Positions 30,103-42,130 of a stretch of 64,000 nucleotides of DNA are shown piece by piece; position 1 is the first letter of the stretch, and every line of letters begins with the position of its first letter. Position numbers and translations under genes: made by a program. The notes under the pieces are model-generated. The model saw nothing but the letters and a program-made list of their open reading frames with translations, was not told where the DNA came from and ran no database searches. The stretch is taken from positions 62,001 through 126,000 of the forward strand of contig JAGXGC010000019.1 of the NCBI GenBank assembly GCA_024636935.1. The letters run 5' to 3'. The DNA is from Sideroxydans sp. (lineage in GTDB: Bacteria; Pseudomonadota; Gammaproteobacteria; Burkholderiales; Gallionellaceae).

Positions 30103-31008
30103 ATGGACATCAATCATTTTTCCGAGGCCAGCACTACGCTCAAGACAGTGCGCGACTGCTTTCGCTTCGCCATCAGCCGTTTTACTGAAGCCAAGCTGTT
30201 CTTCGGCCACGGCAGCGAAAATGCATTGGATGAAGCCGCATATCTCATCCTGCATACACTGCACCTACCTATCGATCAACTGGATCCATTCCTCGATGCA
30301 CGGCTTACCCAGTCCGAAATCTATAGCGTTCTGAACATCATAGAGAAACGTGTTGTCCAGCGCCTGCCCGCCGCCTATCTGACGCAGCAAGCCTGGTTGG
30401 GTGAGCACTCTTTCTTTGTCGATGAGCGCGTCATCGTGCCGCGCTCATTCATCGCCGAACTGTTGCGTGAACGCCTGTTCCCATGGATCGAAGATGCCGA
30501 GCAAGTGAACAGCGTGCTGGATATGTGCACTGGCAGCGGCTGTCTGGCCATCCTTGCAGCTGAAGCTTTCCCGCATGCCATCATCGATGCTATCGATCTA
30601 TCTCCCGATGCACTGGATGTCGCGCAATACAATGTGACCGACTATGGTCTGGACGAACGCATCGAGCTGATCGAGTCAAATCTGTTCGAGAAAGTGCAAG
30701 ACAGAAGATACGACCTCATCATCAGCAACCCACCCTATGTCGACGCACCATCGGTCGCCGCACTGCCGCAGGAATACAAGCACGAACCCAAGCTGGCACT
30801 CGGCAGCGGCACAGATGGACTGGACGCCACCCGCATCATCCTTCAACAAGCTGGCGAACACCTGACCGAGAACGGCATACTGGTAGTCGAGATCGGACAC
30901 AACCGTGATGCACTGGAAGCCGCTTATCCAGACGTACCCTTCACTTGGCTGGATGTCACTGCAGGCGGTGAGTTCGTGTTCCTGTTGCACAAGAACGACC
31001 TTCCTTGA
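30103..31008 (+). CDS. prmB: 50S ribosomal protein L3 glutamine methyltransferase
   Basis: 301 residues, HemK-type class I methyltransferase. SAM-binding motif I in VLDMCTGSGCLAI and the catalytic NPPYVDAP motif are present. The N-terminal helical domain includes the EAAYLILHTLHLP segment characteristic of PrmB rather than PrmC. Methylates a Gln of L3 during 50S assembly. AAGGAA precedes the ATG. Its stop overlaps the hpnC start by one base (TGATG). Confidence 0.9.
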   Translation: MDINHFSEASTTLKTVRDCFRFAISRFTEAKLFFGHGSENALDEAAYLILHTLHLPIDQLDPFLDARLTQSEIYSVLNIIEKRVVQRLPAAYLTQQAWLGEHSFFVDERVIVPRSFIAELLRERLFPWIEDAEQVNSVLDMCTGSGCLAILAAEAFPHAIIDAIDLSPDALDVAQYNVTDYGLDERIELIESNLFEKVQDRRYDLIISNPPYVDAPSVAALPQEYKHEPKLALGSGTDGLDATRIILQQAGEHLTENGILVVEIGHNRDALEAAYPDVPFTWLDVTAGGEFVFLLHKNDLP

Positions 31009-31817
31009 TGTCTGTAGATCACTACGAGAACTTCCCTGTCGCATCGATCCTTATGCCCCGCCGACTGCGCAAGCCGGTGGCGGCGATCTATCACTTTGCC
31101 CGTGCGGCTGACGACATCGCCGACGAAGGCAAACTGAATGATGAAGAGCGTCTGCAACAACTCGATGAATTTCGAGACGAGTTGACGCATATCGCCAATG
31201 GCGAAACACCACTCCTGCCACTGTTCCAACACCTCGCTAGCGAGATACAAGAACATGCACTGCCTATGCAGCCCCTGCACGACCTGCTCGATGCCTTCTC
31301 GCAAGATGTAGTTAAGAAACGTTACGATGATTACGATGAACTGCTGGACTATTGCCGCCGTTCGGCCAACCCCGTAGGCAATCTACTGTTGCATCTGTAC
31401 GAAGAAGCCACGCCGGTGAACATCGCGTATTCCGATGCCATCTGCAGCGCGCTGCAATTGATCAATTTCTGGCAGGACGTTTCCAAGGATTGGCGCATCG
31501 CCCGCGTCTACCTACCTCAGGATGATCTTGCACGTTTCGGCGTGAGCGAAGCGCAGATTGCAGAAGGCCGCTGCGACGACAACTGGCGTGCCTTGATGAA
31601 GTTCGAAGTGGATCGCGCGCGCGCGCTGATGCTGTCAGGCAAACCGCTGGGCACCATTCTCACTGGACGCATTGGTCTGGAGATGCGCATGATCATTCAG
31701 GGCGGGTTGCGCATCCTCGACAAACTCGAATCTGCGGACTACGACATGTTCAACAAGCGCCCGGTTTTGAAGCATTACGACTGGGTTATCATGCTGGCCA
31801 AATCCGCCCCCTTCTGA
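31008..31817 (+). CDS. hpnC: squalene synthesis protein HpnC (hydroxysqualene synthase)
   Basis: 269 residues, trans-isoprenyl diphosphate synthase fold. The first Asp-rich motif is DDIAD (35-39); the second is in FWQDVSKDWRIARVYLP. In the HpnCDE route HpnC converts presqualene diphosphate, made by HpnD, to hydroxysqualene. Start ATG overlaps the prmB stop (31006-31008). Followed after six bases by hpnD. Confidence 0.92.
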   Translation: MSVDHYENFPVASILMPRRLRKPVAAIYHFARAADDIADEGKLNDEERLQQLDEFRDELTHIANGETPLLPLFQHLASEIQEHALPMQPLHDLLDAFSQDVVKKRYDDYDELLDYCRRSANPVGNLLLHLYEEATPVNIAYSDAICSALQLINFWQDVSKDWRIARVYLPQDDLARFGVSEAQIAEGRCDDNWRALMKFEVDRARALMLSGKPLGTILTGRIGLEMRMIIQGGLRILDKLESADYDMFNKRPVLKHYDWVIMLAKSAPF

Positions 31818-31823
31818 ACCGCA

Positions 31824-32657
31824 ATGAATCCATACGAATACTGCCAGGACAAGGTCAAGCAAAGCGGCTCCAGTTTCACCAGCAGCTTTCGCATCCTCAG
31901 CAAAGAACGACGCGAGGCCATGACGGTGCTGTACGCCTATTGCCGCGAAGTGGACGACGTGGTCGACGAATGCTCGGATGCCAATGTTGCACGCACCACG
32001 CTCAACTGGTGGCGCAATGAAGTGGCGGCGATCTATTCCGGCAAACCAACCCATCCAGTCTGCCAAGCACTGATTCCCGTCGTACAGCGCTTCAAGCTGC
32101 CGCAAGAACACCTGCTGGAGATCATCGACGGCATGGAGATGGATCTCGACCAGCCGCGCTATGCCGATTTCAAATCGCTACAGCTGTATTGCTACCGCGT
32201 CGCCTCGGTGGTCGGTCTGCTTTCCGCCGAGATATTCGGCTATACCGATCGTGAGACACTTAAGTACGCCCATGATCTTGGTATCGCCTTCCAACTCACC
32301 AACATCATCCGTGACGTTGGTGAAGATGCCCGCCGCAACCGCATCTACCTACCTATGGATGAGATGCAACAGTATGACGTGACCGCTGCAGACATCCTCA
32401 ATGCACGTGACTCGGACAACTTCCAGAAACTGATGGCGTTCCAGATCGAGCGTGCCAGACGTTTCTACCAACAGGCATTCGGCCACTTGCCCGCAGCTGA
32501 TCGTAAAGCACAGCGTGCCGGGCTGATCATGGCTTCTATCTACCGTGCAGTATTGGATGAAGTTGAACGCAGCGGCTGTCATGTATTGAGAGAGCGTGTC
32601 TCACTGGGGCCTGCCTACAAGCTGTGGCTCGCACTCAAGGCATGGCTGCAGAATTGA
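31824..32657 (+). CDS. hpnD: presqualene diphosphate synthase HpnD
   Basis: 277 residues. Asp-rich motifs YCREVDDVVDE (residues 40-49) and DVGEDARRNRIYLP, the strongly conserved pair of squalene/phytoene synthases. Condenses two farnesyl diphosphates to presqualene diphosphate. Its 3' end overlaps the start of hpnE by 16 bases. The ispG gene elsewhere in the window supplies isoprenoid precursors. Confidence 0.93.
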   Translation: MNPYEYCQDKVKQSGSSFTSSFRILSKERREAMTVLYAYCREVDDVVDECSDANVARTTLNWWRNEVAAIYSGKPTHPVCQALIPVVQRFKLPQEHLLEIIDGMEMDLDQPRYADFKSLQLYCYRVASVVGLLSAEIFGYTDRETLKYAHDLGIAFQLTNIIRDVGEDARRNRIYLPMDEMQQYDVTAADILNARDSDNFQKLMAFQIERARRFYQQAFGHLPAADRKAQRAGLIMASIYRAVLDEVERSGCHVLRERVSLGPAYKLWLALKAWLQN

Positions 32658-33943
32658 AGGTCGGCATCATCGGTGGCGGTTATGCTGGCATGGCTGCTGC
32701 TGCCGAGCTTGCCGCTGCAAACATTCCAGTTACCGTATTCGAGAGTGCCAAACAGTTGGGCGGTCGGGCGCGTGGTGTTTCATATAACGACACCCGACTC
32801 GACAACGGCCAGCACCTTCTACTTGGTTGTTACCGCGAGACACTGCGCCTGATCGAACTCGTGGGCGGCGATGTCGAACGCGATTTTCTGCGACTGCCTA
32901 TGCAGCTAGACCTGCATCACCACCTTGAATTGCGCGCGCCCCGCTTGCCTGCTCCTTTACACCTGCTGTTTGCATTGCTCAATGCAAAAGGACTGAGCTG
33001 GGGCGAAAGGTTCAAAGCCGCCCGCTTCATGATCGCTTTGCGCAGCATGAACTTCCGCTTGCCACAGGATATGACGGTCGCTGAATTGCTCAAGCAGCAC
33101 GGACAAGATGCCGGGTTGACGCTGAAGTTCTGGGAACCACTGACCATCGCCGCGTTGAATACCCCTATCGCCAAAGCTTCAGCGCAGGTGCTACTGAACG
33201 TGTTGCGAGATGCGCTGAACCGAGCGCGCGCGGACAGCGACATGCTGCTACCCAGCATCGACTTCACTGCCCTATTTCCGCAGCGTGCCGCTGCCTTCAT
33301 CGAACGGCATGGTGGAAAAGTGCATCTTTCCTGCGGTGTGGATGCCATCGTTCCCGAACACGACGGTATCGCGTTGCAGACCGCGCAAGGCACACAACAT
33401 TTCAGCCATGTGATCTGCGCAGCCTCTCCTGCTACAGCGGAAAAACTATTGCAGCCACTTGCAGGACTCGACGACACAGTGCAACAGATCACCGCGCTAC
33501 AGAAACAGCCGATCTATACCGTCTATCTGCAATACCCGACTCAAGTGCGACTCCCCCACCCCATGATCGGCCTACACCAACGCATCAGCCAATGGCTATT
33601 CGACAAAGGTCGCATTGCAGGACAGCACGGATTACTCGCATCCGTGATCAGTGCGGAAGGCATCCATCAGGCACTGAATCAGGTGGAATTGGCACAGAAA
33701 GTAGTCGTTGAGTTGCGTGAGGAGTTCGGCATCAACGAAGTACCGCTTTGGAGCAAGGTCATCGCCGAGAAGCGCGCCACCTTCTGTTGCGCACCGAACC
33801 TGCAACGTCCCGCTCAACAAACATCCATCCCCAATCTACTACTCGCCGGTGACTACACGGCTGGAGACTACCCCGCTACGCTGGAAGGTGCAGTGCTAAG
33901 CGGTGTGCATTGCGCGCAGCTCTGTCTTGCAGGCCGAAAATAG
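32642..33943 (+). CDS. hpnE: hydroxysqualene dehydroxylase HpnE
   Basis: 433 residues from the ATG at 32642 (a GTG at 32624 is possible). The FAD dinucleotide motif GIIGGGYAGMAAA lies near residues 8-20, and the C-terminal FAD-contact motif GDYTAGDYPATLEGAV of amine-oxidase/phytoene-desaturase-type enzymes is present. It reduces hydroxysqualene to squalene, ending the HpnCDE pathway for hopanoids. The last 76 bases, encoding that C-terminal motif, are shared with the convergent DUF3025 gene. No shc cyclase is in the window. Confidence 0.92.
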   Translation: MAAELKVGIIGGGYAGMAAAAELAAANIPVTVFESAKQLGGRARGVSYNDTRLDNGQHLLLGCYRETLRLIELVGGDVERDFLRLPMQLDLHHHLELRAPRLPAPLHLLFALLNAKGLSWGERFKAARFMIALRSMNFRLPQDMTVAELLKQHGQDAGLTLKFWEPLTIAALNTPIAKASAQVLLNVLRDALNRARADSDMLLPSIDFTALFPQRAAAFIERHGGKVHLSCGVDAIVPEHDGIALQTAQGTQHFSHVICAASPATAEKLLQPLAGLDDTVQQITALQKQPIYTVYLQYPTQVRLPHPMIGLHQRISQWLFDKGRIAGQHGLLASVISAEGIHQALNQVELAQKVVVELREEFGINEVPLWSKVIAEKRATFCCAPNLQRPAQQTSIPNLLLAGDYTAGDYPATLEGAVLSGVHCAQLCLAGRK

Positions 33944-34746
33944 TCTGTGTTTTCGTAGTACGACTGCTGCGTATTCTCATCTGTCCATCCGGGAATACCG
34001 AGCAAGGGGACGGGTGTCAGTTCACGAGTCGTTACACAGTGCTTTGGGTCATCAAGATACATCGCCAGCAGTTCATCCAATCGTTGCAAACGCTGCGCCA
34101 GCGGCAGATCAAAAAATGTTGCATCGACCTTCAAAAGTAATCCCTGCGCTGTCAGGCCTACATAAGGTTTAAGCATCTTTTCATAAAGGCCGTGGCCGAA
34201 CAGATAGAAATCTATGCTGCGCCCCACTTCTGTCCGCCGCTGCCAAAAAAGTTCATTCCATTCAAAACTACGCAACGACCCGGCTAGATCGTCATCCGTG
34301 TAGGGAACGACCACGCCTGATTCATCGAATAAGGTGTTCATGTCGCGTACCGCACCACGCTCACTATTCCCTTCTTTGGGTAGACCTGAAGTCAGTGCAG
34401 AATAGTGGCGATCATTGATAGCGCGTTTTGCTGCAGGAAATGCGAACCAAACCAAAGCATTGAACAGGTCGTGCCAATTCTCTTCCCGTGTCTGAACTTC
34501 TCCTTGCAGATAGCAACGCGGCTCATATTGTGATTCGAAGGGCAATCTGCCGTAGTCTTGTGCCACAAAACGCAGCGGCTTCCCATTACTGACACTTATC
34601 GTATTTTCTCCGCTTGGAAGGAGATCGTTATATTCAGCCAACCCGGGGAAATATTCGGAAGGTAGATAGCTGATATGCGCGTGCAAAGGGCGAAATGCGA
34701 ACGATTCCAGCAGTGCTTTTCGTTCCCAAGGATGGTCTATTTTCAT
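33868..34746 (-). CDS. DUF3025 domain protein
   Basis: 292 residues, no signal peptide. The central block NWHDLFNALVWFAFPAAKRA matches the DUF3025 family of proteobacteria, as does the late GIPGWTDEN segment. Function unknown; likely cytoplasmic. The last 25 codons overlap hpnE on the opposite strand. Separated by 91 bases from the divergent cyclic-nucleotide-binding gene. I am fairly sure of the family, not of any role. Confidence 0.75.
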   Translation of the reverse strand: MKIDHPWERKALLESFAFRPLHAHISYLPSEYFPGLAEYNDLLPSGENTISVSNGKPLRFVAQDYGRLPFESQYEPRCYLQGEVQTREENWHDLFNALVWFAFPAAKRAINDRHYSALTSGLPKEGNSERGAVRDMNTLFDESGVVVPYTDDDLAGSLRSFEWNELFWQRRTEVGRSIDFYLFGHGLYEKMLKPYVGLTAQGLLLKVDATFFDLPLAQRLQRLDELLAMYLDDPKHCVTTRELTPVPLLGIPGWTDENTQQSYYENTDYFRPARQSCAQCTPLSTAPSSVAG

Positions 34747-34837
34747 AGTACGAAGTCTAACGCAAGCACAGGACTCAAGACAGGGCGGGCGTCATGTGAT
34801 AAGTTGCGCGCAAACGTAATTACCAGCGGAGGTTCCA

Positions 34838-35335
34838 ATGGATGAAAATGATGCGATACAGGCCAGTCTAGTCAGCTTCACACAACGTCTCGACGATGTT
34901 GCGTCAGATAGCTTCAATGAGATTCGCAAGTGCTCTTTCTTCGATCCGATTCCGAGCGCACAACTGCGTCCGATTGCTGAATTGGCTACCATCCATACGT
35001 TTGTAGAAGGCGACAAACTGACTTTAGAAGGCGAGGAGATCAGCTCGTTCTTCGTCGTCTTGTTTGGAAGTGCCAGCGTGCATGTGCGCGACAACGAGGT
35101 GGCTATTATTCATAGCGGCGAATGCATCGGTGAAAGCACCTTCTTTGCCGGCGAAGCAGCTTCACGCTCCGCCACCGTTATTGCTGAAGGTGAAGTGATC
35201 GCTGCCGAGATCAAGAAAGCCGATATCGGCAAGCTGATTGGCGAGAGCCGAGCTTATATGGACAAAGCACTGCTCAATGCGCTGTTCCGCAAGCTGCAGC
35301 AGGCTAACCGCAAAATTGAGGAGCTGTTGCGCTAA
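34838..35335 (+). CDS. cyclic-nucleotide-binding domain protein without DNA-binding domain
   Basis: 165 residues, start preceded by GGAGG. An N-terminal helix region (1-30) leads into one cNMP-binding beta-barrel (about 31-135): FFDPIPSAQLRPIAE opening, the FFVVLFGSASVHV strands and a phosphate cassette-like GECIGESTFFAGEAASRSATV, with the Glu and the Arg-Ser-Ala that bind cyclic nucleotides in CRP. There is no helix-turn-helix; the C-terminal ~30 residues form an amphipathic helix (NALFRKLQQANRKIEELLR). So it is a stand-alone sensor, not a CRP transcription factor. Six bases separate it from a ParA gene, so the two are probably partners. Confidence 0.8.
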   Translation: MDENDAIQASLVSFTQRLDDVASDSFNEIRKCSFFDPIPSAQLRPIAELATIHTFVEGDKLTLEGEEISSFFVVLFGSASVHVRDNEVAIIHSGECIGESTFFAGEAASRSATVIAEGEVIAAEIKKADIGKLIGESRAYMDKALLNALFRKLQQANRKIEELLR

Positions 35336-35341
35336 TCACTC

Positions 35342-36109
35342 ATGAGCATCATTGCCGTATTCAACCAGAAGGGCGGCGTCGGTAAAACTACCACTGCACT
35401 GAATCTCGCCGCCGCGCTGCATAAGCGTGGCCGCCAGTCGCACGCCTTCGACCTCGACCCGCAAGCCCAATTCAGTTCCATCACCGGAACTGCTGCGCGC
35501 AACGGGCACGAAACGCTTCTGTCTTTGTTCCAGCTCAATCGCCCGCTACGTGATCTTTTGCGCACCGCCTCCAGCGGGCTCACATTGATCCCTTCCCATA
35601 ACGAGCTGGCCAAAGTCGATGTGCTCTATGGCAAAGGTTTCAACGTGGTCAACCGACTCAATGCAGCGATCAAGGCGGAACGTTTCGGCACAGCAGAAAG
35701 CCCCTTGATTATGGATTGCAGTCCATTGATAGGCGTCATGTCTCTGAACGCCATCTTCGCTAGCAACGGATTAGTCGTGCCGATCTCAGCCGACCATCTT
35801 TCTCTGCAAGGTGCACGTCAGATCGAGAAGACGCTCAATGCCTTGGAACCGGTTCTGAAGAGGCGCGTGAATCGCCGTTATCTGCTCACACGTTTCGACC
35901 GCAGACGACGTATGGCTTGGGATGTACTGGAACAGGCACAATCGCTATTCGGCGCAGATGTGTGTGAGACTTATATTGCGGAGAATGTAAGCCTGGCTGA
36001 AAGCCCTGCGCTGAACAAAACCATCTTCGAACATGCCCCCACTAGCCGCGGGGCGCAGGATTACGATGCCTTACTTGACGAGTTACTGGCTAGTGGATTC
36101 ATCGAATAA
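35342..36109 (+). CDS. orphan ParA/MinD-type ATPase
   Basis: 255 residues. Deviant Walker A FNQKGGVGKTT (signature Lys10, catalytic Lys15), switch I region DLDPQAQ, Walker B-like LIMDCSPL. It keeps a ParA-type basic C-terminal half (RRRMAWDVLEQAQ). No N-terminal DNA-binding domain and no ParB/parS partner is seen, so it is not a classical partition operon. Orphan ParAs position protein cargos (chemotaxis arrays, carboxysomes, pili) on the nucleoid. The co-transcribed cNMP-binding protein is the likely partner or regulator. Converges with the small gene at 36115, five bases apart. Confidence 0.85.
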   Translation: MSIIAVFNQKGGVGKTTTALNLAAALHKRGRQSHAFDLDPQAQFSSITGTAARNGHETLLSLFQLNRPLRDLLRTASSGLTLIPSHNELAKVDVLYGKGFNVVNRLNAAIKAERFGTAESPLIMDCSPLIGVMSLNAIFASNGLVVPISADHLSLQGARQIEKTLNALEPVLKRRVNRRYLLTRFDRRRRMAWDVLEQAQSLFGADVCETYIAENVSLAESPALNKTIFEHAPTSRGAQDYDALLDELLASGFIE

Positions 36110-36114
36110 ACGAT

Positions 36115-36339
36115 CTATTTCGATATCAGTGTGATGATGTCTTCCACCGACATAGCCTGCTGTGGCCGAGTATCTTCCTGCTTGCGGATCTCGCAACTCT
36201 CCACCTCGCAATAGTGATACATCTGGCGCAGCTTGCGCTCTGCATCTTCCTGGTCACGACCTGAGATCACCACGCTAACGATCCGCTGTCCATCACGTGT
36301 GCGGATAGAGAAATCGAATTTCTGCATGGCGTCGTTCAT
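36115..36339 (-). CDS. small conserved-looking protein, 74 aa, unknown
   Basis: 74 residues, soluble, no signal. Reads MQKFDFSIRTRDGQRIVSVVISGRD at the start, then a helix rich in charged residues (DAERKLRQMYHYCEVESCEIRK). Predicted beta-beta-alpha-beta, the size of a small ferredoxin-like fold. It lies five bases after rlmB with AGGAG inside the end of rlmB, so it is the third gene of the rnr-rlmB operon, hinting at an RNA-related role. No family recognised. Confidence 0.6.
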   Translation of the reverse strand: MNDAMQKFDFSIRTRDGQRIVSVVISGRDQEDAERKLRQMYHYCEVESCEIRKQEDTRPQQAMSVEDIITLISK

Positions 36340-36344
36340 GATTA

Positions 36345-37088
36345 TTATGCTCCTACAGCCCTAGCGGCTCTGGCTTCATACAGACAGATTCCGGTGCTAA
36401 CAGATACGTTCAGGCTCTCCACGCTACCCATCATCGGAATACGTGCCAGCTGATCACAAGTCTCACGCGTCAGGCGTCGCATGCCTTCACCTTCAGCTCC
36501 CAGTACCAGTGCGATGGCACCTTTATGCTTAACTTCACCTAGCGTAGTGTCTGCTTCTCCATCCATGCCGACAACCCATATATCGCGTTCCTGTAGCTCT
36601 CTCAGGGTACGTGCCAGATTGGTGACTGTGATAAAAGGCACAGTATGGGCCGCACCGCAGGCGACCTTTTCCACAGTAGCATTGATTCCGACCGCTCTAT
36701 CCTTTGGAGCGATCACCGCATGTACACCAAAGGCATCTGCACTACGCAGACAAGCACCTAGATTATGCGGATCCTGAACGCCATCAAGCACCAGAATCAA
36801 TGCAGGTTCAGTCAATGTATCCAGCACATCGTCCAAATGTTGCACTTTCTGTGCAGCATCGACACGAGCTGCAACACCTTGATGGCGCGCGTTGCCCGCC
36901 ATGCCGTCTAAGCGCTTGGCATCGACTTGGATCACACGCACATCGTTGCTCTCTGCCAGCTTGAGTAGATCGCGCGCACGAGGGTCCTTGCGCTGCGGGT
37001 CTACATACACTTCCAACACACTATCGGCGTTCTGACGGATACGGGCCGTGACAGCATGGAAGCCGTGAATGATGCGTGACTCAGCCAT
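36345..37088 (-). CDS. rlmB: 23S rRNA (guanosine-2251-2'-O)-methyltransferase
   Basis: 247 residues, SPOUT/TrmH family. Start [13 protein letters not shown] fits the conserved IxGxHAV N-terminus and overlaps the rnr stop by eight bases. Family motifs: [34 protein letters not shown] and [15 protein letters not shown], the SAM-binding knot. Methylates G2251 in the 50S P-site loop. Same order rnr-rlmB as in E. coli. Confidence 0.95.
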   Translation of the reverse strand: MAESRIIHGFHAVTARIRQNADSVLEVYVDPQRKDPRARDLLKLAESNDVRVIQVDAKRLDGMAGNARHQGVAARVDAAQKVQHLDDVLDTLTEPALILVLDGVQDPHNLGACLRSADAFGVHAVIAPKDRAVGINATVEKVACGAAHTVPFITVTNLARTLRELQERDIWVVGMDGEADTTLGEVKHKGAIALVLGAEGEGMRRLTRETCDQLARIPMMGSVESLNVSVSTGICLYEARAARAVGA

Positions 37089-39393
37089 GGCGTTTCGCTC
37101 CCTTGTTGCTCTTGGCAGCAGGCTTGGCATGCTTCTCTGACGACGACGCCTTCACTGGCTTCTTCTTAGCTCCACCCCAGGCACCCACATCCACACCGGA
37201 CTCATTTGCAGAGTCGCTTGACTGCGTCTCGCCTTCCAGCACAAAATCAATCTTGGTGCTTTCCATGTCCACCCGCACCACCTTCACCTGCACACGGTCG
37301 CCGAGGCGATAGCGTTTGCCGGTGCGTTCACCCAGCATCTGGTGTTTGGTTGCATCAAAGTGGTAATAGTCAGCACCAAGTTCTGACACATGAACCAGAC
37401 CTTCAACATACAGATCGTCCAGCGACACGAACAGGCCAAAGCCGGTGACCGAAGATATGGTTCCTGTGAATACGCTGCCCAAATGGTCTCGCATATAGAA
37501 ACATTTGAGCCAAGCTTCCACATCACGCGTGGCATCGTCAGCACGGCGCTCTGTCATGGAGCAATGTACGCCCAATTCAGCCCACTTGAGTTTTGGCTTG
37601 TACTGTTTGCCCTCCAGCACGGCCTTGATGGCACGGTGCACCAACAGATCAGGATAGCGACGGATAGGTGAGGTGAAATGTGCGTAGGCCTCATAACCCA
37701 AGCCAAAGTGGCCATGGTTATCTGGGGCATACACGGCTTGTCGCAGTGAACGCAACATCACCGTCTGCAACAAACCGGCATCCGGACGACCTTTGATCTG
37801 TTTCAGCAGAGTGGAATAATCGCCCGCCTGCGGATCATCACCGCCGCCCAGTTGCAAACCGAATTCCTTGAAGAACTCGCGCACCGTTTCCAGCTTCTCC
37901 GGTGTTGGCCCTTCATGCACGCGATATAGCACCGGATGCTTATGCTCATTCAAGAAGGCTGCGGCACATACGTTGGCTGCCAGCATGCATTCTTCGATAA
38001 GTTTGTGCGCATCGTTGCGGATCACCGGCACGATCTTTTCAATCTTGCCCTGATCATTGAAGATCATCTGCGTCTCGACCGTTTCAAAATCGATGGCACC
38101 ACGCTTCGCACGTGCCTGCAACAAAGTCTGGAACAGCTTGTACAGGTTGTTGATGTGCGGCAGTACCTCAACATATTTCAGCGCATCCTCACCCTTGGGA
38201 TCGGCCAACATATCGGCCACTTGGGTATAGGTCAGACGGGCGTGGGAGAACATCACAGAAGGGTAGAAATGGTATTTTACGATCTCACCTTCTGCGCTGA
38301 TCTGCATATCGCACACCATGCACAGACGATCTACGTTTGGATTCAGCGAGCACAAGCCATTGGAAAGCTCCTCTGGCAGCATAGGGATCACGCGGCGCGG
38401 GAAATATACCGAGTTACCACGAGTGATCGCTTCTGTATCCAAGGCATCGCCCGACTGCACATACGAACTCACATCTGCAATGGCAACAACCAAACGGAAA
38501 CCACTGCCGCTAGGTTCGCAATACACCGCGTCATCGAAGTCACGTGCCGTCTCACCGTCGATGGTGACCAAAGGCAAATGTTTGACGCTCTCGCGACCGG
38601 CATAATCTGCCGGCTGGACGATGGGTGCGAATTTTTCCGCCTGACGCTTTGCATCGTGCGGAAATTCGTTAGGCAAGTCGTGCTTGCGTAATGCGATCTC
38701 GATCTCCATACCGGGATCGGCATAATTGCCGAGTACTTCGACAATGCGCCCGATTGGCTGTGCATGTTTAGAAGGCTGCTGCATGATCTCCAGAATCACC
38801 ACTTGGCCCGCTTTCGCACTGCCACTTTGTCCTGCCGCTACCAGGATGTCCTGACTGATACGGCGATTCTCGGCGACCACAAACTGGATGCCATGCTCCT
38901 CATACAAACGACCAACCACACGCGTGTTGGCATGCTCCAATACTTCAACGATTTTAGCTTCGCGGCGACCGCGACGGTCTTCTCCTGCGATACGCGCCAT
39001 CACGATGTCGCCATGCAATATCTTGTGCATCTCTTTGGCACTCAAGACTAAATCGGCACTACCGTCTTCCGGAATCAGAAAACCGAATCCATCAGGATGT
39101 CCCTGCACTTTACCTTTGACCAGATCCAACTTGTCCATCACACAGATGGCGCGCTTTCGATTGCGCATGATCTGTCCGTCTCGCTCCATGGCACGCAGGC
39201 GGCGAGTGAACAATTCCTCCTCATCCAACTCAATCTGCAGCAGAACTATCAGATCCTCCTGTTCCAGCGGGACACCCTTCTCAGCCAGTATCTGCATGAT
39301 GTATTCACGGCTGGGTAGTGGGTGTTCATATTGTTCGCGTTCACGCTCCAGAAAAGGGTCGAGTTCGCGGATGTTTTTTTTCTTTTTCGTCAT
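37081..39393 (-). CDS. rnr: ribonuclease R
   Basis: 770 residues. N-terminal cold-shock/HTH region, the RNB catalytic domain with [10 protein letters not shown] (metal-binding Asp cluster) and [18 protein letters not shown], a C-terminal S1 domain ([15 protein letters not shown]), and a Lys/Ser/Ala-rich basic tail. A processive 3'-5' exonuclease that degrades structured RNA and helps in rRNA quality control. First gene of rnr-rlmB-small protein; divergent from tRNA-Leu with 46 bases between. Confidence 0.96.
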   Translation of the reverse strand: MTKKKKNIRELDPFLEREREQYEHPLPSREYIMQILAEKGVPLEQEDLIVLLQIELDEEELFTRRLRAMERDGQIMRNRKRAICVMDKLDLVKGKVQGHPDGFGFLIPEDGSADLVLSAKEMHKILHGDIVMARIAGEDRRGRREAKIVEVLEHANTRVVGRLYEEHGIQFVVAENRRISQDILVAAGQSGSAKAGQVVILEIMQQPSKHAQPIGRIVEVLGNYADPGMEIEIALRKHDLPNEFPHDAKRQAEKFAPIVQPADYAGRESVKHLPLVTIDGETARDFDDAVYCEPSGSGFRLVVAIADVSSYVQSGDALDTEAITRGNSVYFPRRVIPMLPEELSNGLCSLNPNVDRLCMVCDMQISAEGEIVKYHFYPSVMFSHARLTYTQVADMLADPKGEDALKYVEVLPHINNLYKLFQTLLQARAKRGAIDFETVETQMIFNDQGKIEKIVPVIRNDAHKLIEECMLAANVCAAAFLNEHKHPVLYRVHEGPTPEKLETVREFFKEFGLQLGGGDDPQAGDYSTLLKQIKGRPDAGLLQTVMLRSLRQAVYAPDNHGHFGLGYEAYAHFTSPIRRYPDLLVHRAIKAVLEGKQYKPKLKWAELGVHCSMTERRADDATRDVEAWLKCFYMRDHLGSVFTGTISSVTGFGLFVSLDDLYVEGLVHVSELGADYYHFDATKHQMLGERTGKRYRLGDRVQVKVVRVDMESTKIDFVLEGETQSSDSANESGVDVGAWGGAKKKPVKASSSEKHAKPAAKSNKGAKRHG

Positions 39394-39421
39394 TGACAGA
39401 GAATCCTATAGCAATTAAAGT
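39393..39421 (+). promoter_or_regulatory. sigma70 promoter of tRNA-Leu
   Basis: Consensus TTGACA (39393-39398), 17-base spacer, TAAAGT (39416-39421), then the G/C-rich discriminator GCGCACCC. Predicted start near 39428, 12 bases before the mature tRNA 5' end. The -35 box overlaps the first base of the divergent rnr start codon. Confidence 0.75.
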
Positions 39422-39439
39422 GCGCACCCTTGAAGCATT

Positions 39440-39524
39440 GCCCAGATGGCGGAATTGGTAGACGCGCACGGTTCAGGTCCGTGTGCCGCAAGGTGTGGAG
39501 GTTCGAGTCCTCTTCTGGGCACCA
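39440..39524 (+). tRNA. tRNA-Leu (anticodon CAG)
   Basis: 85 bases including an encoded CCA. The acceptor stem GCCCAGA pairs with TCTGGGC. The D-arm has GGTAGACGC, the anticodon loop TTCAGGT gives CAG, a long variable arm (class II) follows, and the T-arm GGTTCGAGTCC is intact. Reads CUG codons. Stand-alone gene with its own promoter and terminator. Confidence 0.97.
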
Positions 39525-39528
39525 ATTC

Positions 39529-39562
39529 AAAATGGCTCGCATACGCGGGCCATTTTCTTTTT
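39529..39562 (+). terminator. Rho-independent terminator of tRNA-Leu
   Basis: Arms AAAATGGC (39529-39536) and GCCATTTT (39549-39556), extended inside by CGC/GCG, followed by CTTTTTG. It begins five bases after the encoded CCA. The remaining bases to 39636 hold no gene. Confidence 0.85.
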
Positions 39563-39636
39563 GCGGAACACTATTAAAACAAAAATACGCACCGCTCCCG
39601 CGATGCGTATCCATTCTTTCCATCGACTGCACCCGC

Positions 39637-42128
<2,492 letters not shown>

Positions 42129-42130
42129 TT

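Noticed and set aside
34838-35335. CRP/FNR transcription factor
   Set aside because: Only the nucleotide-binding barrel is present; no helix-turn-helix domain follows, and the protein ends 30 residues after the barrel.
35342-36109. Chromosomal or plasmid ParAB partition locus
   Set aside because: No parB, no parS-like repeats, and the neighbours are a cNMP-binding protein and the rnr operon.
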